Below, in pieces: positions 6,557 through 7,114 of a DNA stretch of 7,114 bases. The DNA is from Oribacterium sp. UBA6992. GTDB lineage: Bacteria > Bacillota > Clostridia > Lachnospirales > Lachnospiraceae. Each line of letters starts with the position of its first letter. Within the stretch, counting starts at the first letter, position 1. The stretch is from NCBI GenBank assembly GCA_002449915.1, contig DJXY01000072.1, forward strand, positions 1 to 7,114, written 5' to 3'. A model generated the notes under the pieces. The model was given only the letters and a program-made list of their open reading frames with translations, did no database searches and was not told the DNA's origin. The position numbers and the translations under genes are program-made.

Positions 6557-6605
6557 TGCGGCATCCGTCTTTCTGAGAAGAGAGGCGGGTGCCGCATTTT
6601 CTTTT
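6557..6605 (+). terminator. Strong intrinsic terminator of the HtrA-like/yhaM/rlmD unit
   Basis: An 18-bp continuous stem (6557-6574 with 6579-6596, including three G-U pairs) is capped by a GAGA tetraloop of the GNRA type and followed by TTTTCTTTT (6597-6605). It starts 35 nt after the rlmD stop codon. On the opposite strand the hairpin is not followed by a U-tract, so it acts on rightward transcription only. Confidence 0.9.
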
Positions 6606-6614
6606 AGAAAAAAT

Positions 6615-6779
6615 GTGAAAGTTGGTCTGGCGTGGCTGTGGGATGTCACAGAGCTTGCTGAAAGGGTGCAGGAGCTAAGAAGCAGAAAGACAGAGATCGA
6701 AGCTGGGCGGACAGCAGAGATACGGAACAAAGAACGAATCAATAACCTCCGCGAATCCATTGATTTCAAAGCCACTTGA
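6615..6779 (+). CDS. Short unrecognised reading frame, possible gene remnant
   Basis: A 54-residue reading frame beginning at a GTG with no Shine-Dalgarno, 10 nt after the terminator U-tract. I do not recognise it. Its C-terminal two thirds are rich in Glu, Arg and Lys with heptad-like spacing (TELAERVQELRSRKTEIEA), suggesting a short coiled coil. The frame stays open upstream through the terminator hairpin but offers no better start. It ends in TGA (6777-6779), and the same frame continues directly into the next reading frame (6819-7064), so the two may be parts of one decayed gene. It could also be non-coding. Confidence 0.3.
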   Translation: MKVGLAWLWDVTELAERVQELRSRKTEIEAGRTAEIRNKERINNLRESIDFKAT

Positions 6780-6798
6780 AAGAAGACAAGACCGGAGC

Positions 6799-6818
6799 AG
6801 GATGATTTTTATCATCTT
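6799..6818 (+). repeat. Small hairpin before the last reading frame
   Basis: GATGAT (6801-6806), TTTT, ATCATC (6811-6816) form a perfect 6-bp stem, extendable to 8 bp with one G-U pair. It directly precedes the ATG at 6819. No U-tract follows, so it is not a terminator. Confidence 0.4.
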
Positions 6819-7064
6819 ATGAATGGGAAATTCTGTGGCGAGGCATGGGACGCTATCAGCCGATATGTTTATGCGGCGTTACAGGGCGGCTCTATTATGC
6901 GCAAGTGGACAAATGATGACAGAATGATGATCGCCTGCTGCAATGACGGTACATGCCCTGTTATCTTCAAGATAGAGCGGATTGATATTCCTGAAAGCGA
7001 AGAAGAAAAGCAATGGTTGGAAAAGCAGAATTTTAAGAACACGGCAGATGATGCTATGATATAA
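6819..7064 (+). CDS. Hypothetical 81-residue protein
   Basis: A small soluble protein that I do not recognise. It has no transmembrane segment or signal peptide. It contains three cysteines (C6, then the CC of IACCNDGTC and its following C, four Cys in total) and a hydrophilic Glu/Lys-rich end. The ATG at 6819 is the first start in the frame, but it has no Shine-Dalgarno: GGAGCAGGA lies about 17 nt away, and a small hairpin sits in between. The frame is open upstream to the TGA at 6777, and the 13 intervening codons look like plausible protein (KKTRPEQDDFYHL). This supports a truncated or interrupted longer gene. Amino-acid composition is protein-like, and the minus-strand frame over the same bases is less convincing. 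Confidence 0.45.
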   Translation: MNGKFCGEAWDAISRYVYAALQGGSIMRKWTNDDRMMIACCNDGTCPVIFKIERIDIPESEEEKQWLEKQNFKNTADDAMI

Positions 7065-7114
7065 TTGCATTTTGATTTATGTCAGATAATTCTGGATATA
7101 CAGATTTATAATCC

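Larger units (their letters stand above)
6606..7114. other. Region beyond the terminator without an identifiable gene
   Basis: About 500 bp that hold only the two short rightward frames and one small hairpin. TATAAT occurs at 7060-7065 (extended, TGATATAAT) and at 7107-7112, but neither has a good -35 box, and any gene they might serve lies beyond the window. I see no transposase, integrase, attachment site or tRNA. It looks like a decaying intergenic or accessory stretch. Confidence 0.5.

Noticed and set aside
6545..6775. Minus-strand frame of 76 residues with a lipoprotein-like hydrophobic stretch
   Set aside because: It runs through the terminator hairpin, has no ribosome-binding site, and its hydrophobic Ser/Leu-rich look comes from the complement of charged codons on the plus strand.
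6777..6818. TGA followed by a hairpin 19-22 nt downstream, as a possible selenocysteine codon
   Set aside because: The stem is short and A/T-rich, and its UUUU loop lacks the G-U feature of bacterial SECIS elements. The surrounding residues do not resemble a known selenoprotein site. A nonsense mutation is simpler.
7057..7112. TATAAT boxes at 7060-7065 and 7107-7112 as promoters
   Set aside because: Neither has a convincing -35 box at 16-18 bp, the region is A/T-rich, and no gene follows within the window.

Overview
The window looks like chromosomal DNA of a Gram-positive Clostridia bacterium, most likely Lachnospiraceae. This rests on the style of the MutS2, YhaM-type and RlmD-type proteins, the membrane-anchored HtrA-like protein, and the moderate base composition. 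No database search was possible.

Layout. Positions 1-2711 are read leftward: mutS2 (216-2711), followed after 35 nt by the first 60 codons of an OmpR/PhoB-type response regulator (1-180, cut by the window edge). Positions 2712-2861 form a 150-bp divergent control region. Positions 2862-6521 are read rightward as a tight three-gene unit: an HtrA-like membrane protein (2862-4136), a YhaM-type OB-fold/HD exoribonuclease (4184-5155) and an RlmD-type 23S rRNA uracil-C5 methyltransferase (5142-6521). A strong intrinsic terminator (6557-6605) ends this unit. The remaining 500 bp hold only two short unrecognised reading frames in the same frame, separated by one TGA; they may be remnants of one gene.

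How the parts may work together. MutS2 (in B. subtilis linked to collided ribosomes), YhaM (3'-5' RNA decay) and RlmD (rRNA modification) share a ribosome/RNA-maintenance theme, next to an envelope-stress-like protein and a two-component regulator. The link between them is inference from proximity.

Most notable points: (1) Both divergent promoters have an exact TATAAT box 7 nt before the ATG and no Shine-Dalgarno, so mutS2 and the HtrA-like gene are both predicted to give leaderless mRNAs. (2) The HtrA-like protein keeps the fold landmarks and the PDZ domain, but the serine-protease His and Ser positions are substituted, so it looks like a pseudoprotease. (3) The untranscribed core between the two promoters holds a 13-bp dyad and two direct repeats one helical turn apart, which look like regulator-binding sites. 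(4) The MutS2 Smr domain has INLI where the nuclease-type LDLR motif is expected. I found no CRISPR array, insertion sequence, tRNA or rRNA.
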